Assembly (NCBI RefSeq): GCF_013299165.1
Contig: NZ_JAAFKD010000011.1
Location: 18,154 to 82,153 of the forward strand
DNA: 64,000 bases
Reading direction: 5' to 3'
From: Microcoleus sp. bin38.metabat.b11b12b14.051
GTDB taxonomy: Bacteria > Cyanobacteriota > Cyanobacteriia > Cyanobacteriales > Microcoleaceae
In this document: piece by piece, positions 61,371-64,000 of the stretch
Position numbering within the stretch: the first letter of the stretch is position 1
Layout of the letters: each line of letters begins with the position of its first letter
Translations under genes and position numbers: made by a program
The notes under the pieces: model-generated
The model's input: only the letters and a program-made list of their open reading frames with translations
The model's database searches: none
What the model was told of the DNA's origin: nothing

Positions 61371-63830
61371 ATGCCCTTTTATCACCCGCCGTTTTACTCC
61401 TCAGCCTTGGAACAGGCGATCGACCGCTACCCCCTAACAGCCGGGCCCGAAACTTCCTTAGCAGTGGCGATCGCCCTGATGAGTCAGTTACAAAACAGTT
61501 GTCCCCTAGTCAAAGCAGCTTTAGTCTCTGACCGGGGGACGGTGACGGAATCCTCCGCGCCGGACAAGGTGCGGGCCCGCTGCGTGCTCGTCGTGCAGAA
61601 CCAGCAGATTGTTACCACCGGAAATTTATCAGAAAACCCCAGCCGCGGGCTGTTAATCGGCATTTTAACTCCCGCCGACTTAGTGAGGCTGATCGCTTCA
61701 GGTACAATAGACAGCCAGCAAAAAGTAGCCCTGCACAAAATACCAATTTCTGAAGTGATGTCCCCGGTGTCGGTTTCCCTCACAGAATCCGACGACCAAG
61801 ACGTGTTTACCGCTTTATCGTTATTTCGCCAGCACCGAATTCGCTATTTGCCTATAGTCAATCAATTTCGCCACTTGGTAGGAGTGCTGACGCGGGAAAG
61901 AATTCGCCAAGTATTGCAGCCTTCAAACATTCTCAAATTGCGGCGGGTAGCTGAATTGATGACTACGCCAATTACAGCGCCCCACACCGCCTCGCTGCTG
62001 AAAATAACCGAACTGATGTCCGCTCATCAAGTCAGTTGCGTAGTAATTACAAAAAACAAAGAATTGACAATGGAGAAACCCAAAGATGACTCTACCTCCA
62101 TTTTTCAATATTCCTTTCACCAACCCCTGGGAATCCTGACCGAATACGACATCGTGCAAGCACAGTTTATCGAACTAAATTTCGAGCAAACTCCGGCTCA
62201 AAAAGTCATGAGAACTCCCCTGCAATTTCTGCAACCTTCCGATTCCCTGTGGACGGCGCACAAACAAATGCAGCACCAACAAGTGCAGCGGTTGGTCGTG
62301 TGCGGGGGGCGCGGCGAACTCTTGGGAATTATTACCCAAACCAGCTTGCTCAGAGTCCTCGATCCCACAGAAATGTACCGAGTTGTCAAACAGTTGCAGC
62401 AATCAGTTTATCAACTGCAATCGGAAAAATTGGAACTGCTGCAAAGCCGCAATGCTAAATTGGAGCAGCAGGTGCGCGAACGGACTGCCAAACTCCACGA
62501 ACAGGTGCAGCGCGATCGGCTGTTAACTAAAATTTCCTTGCGGATTCACCAATCCTTAAACCTCGAAGAGATTCTGCACGCCAGCGTCGATGAAGTCCGG
62601 CAAGTTTTGCACGCCGACAGAGTAGCGATCGTGCGTTGGGAGTCGAGCAACTTTGGCATTTTTGTGGCAGAATCCGTTGCCGAAAATTGGTCTTCTATCT
62701 TGGGAGAAATCATGCCAGATAATATTTGGCAAGAAGACGCGCTGGCAATAGAAAATGAGATTTATGCAGTCGCCGACATCGACAAAGCTAGTTTTAGTCC
62801 CGAAAAATATGCGCGTTTCCAGCAAGCACAAATCAAAGCTTATTTAATTGTACCAATTTTGCAAGACGGCAATTTGTGGGGGATGATGTGCGTCCATCAG
62901 TGTTCAAACTCCAGGAATTGGCAGACTTCGGAATTGGATTTGCTGCTGCAACTGGCAACTCAAATCGCGATCGCCATTCAGCAAGCCCAACTATACCAAC
63001 AAGTACAAAATCTCAATACCGATCTCGAATGTCAAGTCCAAGAACGCACCGCCCAATTGCAGCAAAAAATTCAGGAACTCCAGCATTTAAACGTCCTCAA
63101 AGATGAATTTCTCAGCACAGTTTCTCACGAACTCCGGACGCCTTTAGCTAATATGAAAATGGCAATTCATATGCTGAGAATTTCTCCAACACTAGATCGC
63201 CGCCAGATTTATTTAGACATTTTAGAAACAGAATGTACTAGAGAAACAGATTTGATTAATGCTTTACTCGATTTGCAGCGCCTCGAAGCAGCAACTTGTC
63301 CTATCGACCTCGAACCAGTAAATTTAGAAATCTGGCTACCTACAATTATCGACCCGTTTTACAGCCGCGCCCAAAACCGCCACCAGCATTTGCGAGTAGA
63401 GTGCGAACGCCAACTACCCACGATCAGTTCCAACCGCGCTAGTTTGGGCAGAATTTTAGCAGAACTGCTCAACAATGCCTGTAAATATACTGCCAATGAT
63501 GGCCAAATCTCTGTCAGGGTAGAGTGCAAAAATCGAAAAAAGGAATATATAACACCAGAGAAAAATCCGCAACCAGCAAGTGTGATGATTTCCGAAATTC
63601 AATTTACACTCAGCAATCAATCATCCATTTCAATAGAAGAATTACCTCGAATTTTTGAGAAATTTTATCGAGTTCCCAACGCCGACCCATGGAAACAAGG
63701 AGGTACAGGTTTGGGTTTAGCTTTAGTTCAAAAACTTGTCGAACAGTTGGAGGGAAAAATTGAGGTAGAAAGCAGCAATGGCTGGACTAATTTTATCGTT
63801 AAATTTCCTACCCAGCCGGAGGGAAATTAG
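61371..63830 (+). CDS. CBS-GAF hybrid sensor histidine kinase
   Basis: An 819-residue soluble kinase. The N-terminal 330 residues hold four CBS motifs (two Bateman modules): for example LVRLIASGTIDSQQ, ISEVMSPVSVSLTESDDQDVFTALSLFRQHRIRYLPIV and VMRTPLQFLQPSDSLWTAHKQMQHQQVQRLVV. A coiled coil (about 335-385), a GAF domain (about 390-535), a second coiled coil, a HisKA domain with STVSHELRTPLANMKMAIHML (about 582-602) and an HATPase domain with ELLNNACKYTANDG and GGTGLGLALVQKLV follow. CBS pairs bind adenine nucleotides, so energy-state sensing is a reasonable inference; the GAF may bind a bilin but no convincing CBCR cysteine is assigned. No partner regulator is visible. Confidence 0.9.
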   Translation: MPFYHPPFYSSALEQAIDRYPLTAGPETSLAVAIALMSQLQNSCPLVKAALVSDRGTVTESSAPDKVRARCVLVVQNQQIVTTGNLSENPSRGLLIGILTPADLVRLIASGTIDSQQKVALHKIPISEVMSPVSVSLTESDDQDVFTALSLFRQHRIRYLPIVNQFRHLVGVLTRERIRQVLQPSNILKLRRVAELMTTPITAPHTASLLKITELMSAHQVSCVVITKNKELTMEKPKDDSTSIFQYSFHQPLGILTEYDIVQAQFIELNFEQTPAQKVMRTPLQFLQPSDSLWTAHKQMQHQQVQRLVVCGGRGELLGIITQTSLLRVLDPTEMYRVVKQLQQSVYQLQSEKLELLQSRNAKLEQQVRERTAKLHEQVQRDRLLTKISLRIHQSLNLEEILHASVDEVRQVLHADRVAIVRWESSNFGIFVAESVAENWSSILGEIMPDNIWQEDALAIENEIYAVADIDKASFSPEKYARFQQAQIKAYLIVPILQDGNLWGMMCVHQCSNSRNWQTSELDLLLQLATQIAIAIQQAQLYQQVQNLNTDLECQVQERTAQLQQKIQELQHLNVLKDEFLSTVSHELRTPLANMKMAIHMLRISPTLDRRQIYLDILETECTRETDLINALLDLQRLEAATCPIDLEPVNLEIWLPTIIDPFYSRAQNRHQHLRVECERQLPTISSNRASLGRILAELLNNACKYTANDGQISVRVECKNRKKEYITPEKNPQPASVMISEIQFTLSNQSSISIEELPRIFEKFYRVPNADPWKQGGTGLGLALVQKLVEQLEGKIEVESSNGWTNFIVKFPTQPEGN

Positions 63831-64000
63831 TCAGCCAGTCGATTTTAGATTTGAGACGGAGCCAGTCGATATCGTCGCACGAGCTGAGATATTAGATTTA
63901 CTCACAGCGCAGTGAATCTGGGAATTTCAACTAACGCGTTCCCCGGCTGACAGAAGAATCTAAAATTTTCGGGTTGGGTCATCTTTTTTACTGATACCAA

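Overview
The window looks like chromosome from a filamentous, non-heterocystous cyanobacterium of the Microcoleus/Oscillatoria/Phormidium kind. The evidence is the very frequent HIP1 octamer (GCGATCGC), cyanobacterium-typical genes (CruP-type carotenoid cyclase paralogue, DUF1830, PIN/TRAM protein, urtABCDE behind an NtcA-type promoter, a hybrid CheA with a giant PAS-rich chemoreceptor, Uma2 protein) and the heavy load of short dispersed repeats between genes. The genus is an inference; no rRNA gene is present.

Layout. 1-577: eight-unit hairpin repeat array. 584-6259: housekeeping genes (cruP, DUF1830, small Cys protein, hemW, PIN/TRAM protein, zinc-ribbon mini-protein). 6375-7925: an IscB element with its upstream omega-RNA (HEARO) region. 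7989-16785: tex, a Uma2 nuclease-like gene, a large repeat array, a class II aldolase, cysH, a methyltransferase and an unrecognised 481-residue protein. 17303-21557: a glycosyltransferase and a glycogen-debranching-type glucosidase. 21800-33501: a chemotaxis/phototaxis-type cluster (CheY-like, CheW, a 2064-residue 12-PAS chemoreceptor, hybrid CheA, second CheW). 33584-41065: adenylate/guanylate cyclase, PepSY membrane protein, RTX protein, PKHD-type dioxygenase, a collagen-like mini-protein, an OmpR/histidine-kinase pair and a pentapeptide-repeat protein. 41352-48244: urea/short-amide ABC transporter urtA-B-C-(AIM24 gene)-D-E, with a near-perfect NtcA-activated promoter upstream of urtA. 48614-53463: tRNA-Ala(CGC), a HAD hydrolase, a methyltransferase and a sensor kinase. 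54022-58985: arsenic cluster (TVP38-type membrane protein, arsS, arsC, arsH, aquaporin, arsR) with an ArsR-type operator. 59085-63830: small membrane protein, PD-(D/E)XK-like protein, HEAT-repeat protein and a CBS-GAF histidine kinase.

How the genes work together. The arsenic genes form a reduction (ArsC), oxidation/redox (ArsH), channel (aquaporin) and organoarsenical (ArsS) set without a visible ArsB/Acr3 pump. The urt genes form a full high-affinity uptake system under nitrogen control. The receptor, two CheW and CheA form a complete receptor-kinase core without adaptation enzymes in view.

The most distinctive property is how mobile or repetitive DNA has shaped gene ends. At least five genes (class II aldolase, arsH, urtD, the HEAT-repeat gene, the HAD gene) take their last codons and stop from a repeat element. 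For the HAD gene, a 122-bp inverted-repeat element flanked by a 9-bp direct duplication lets the pre-insertion reading frame be reconstructed. Other points to follow up are an ethylene-receptor-like N-terminus on the giant chemoreceptor with exact ETR1 residue spacing but an Asp-to-Asn change, and a PKHD-type hydroxylase divergent from a protein with repeated X-Lys-Gly collagen triplets.
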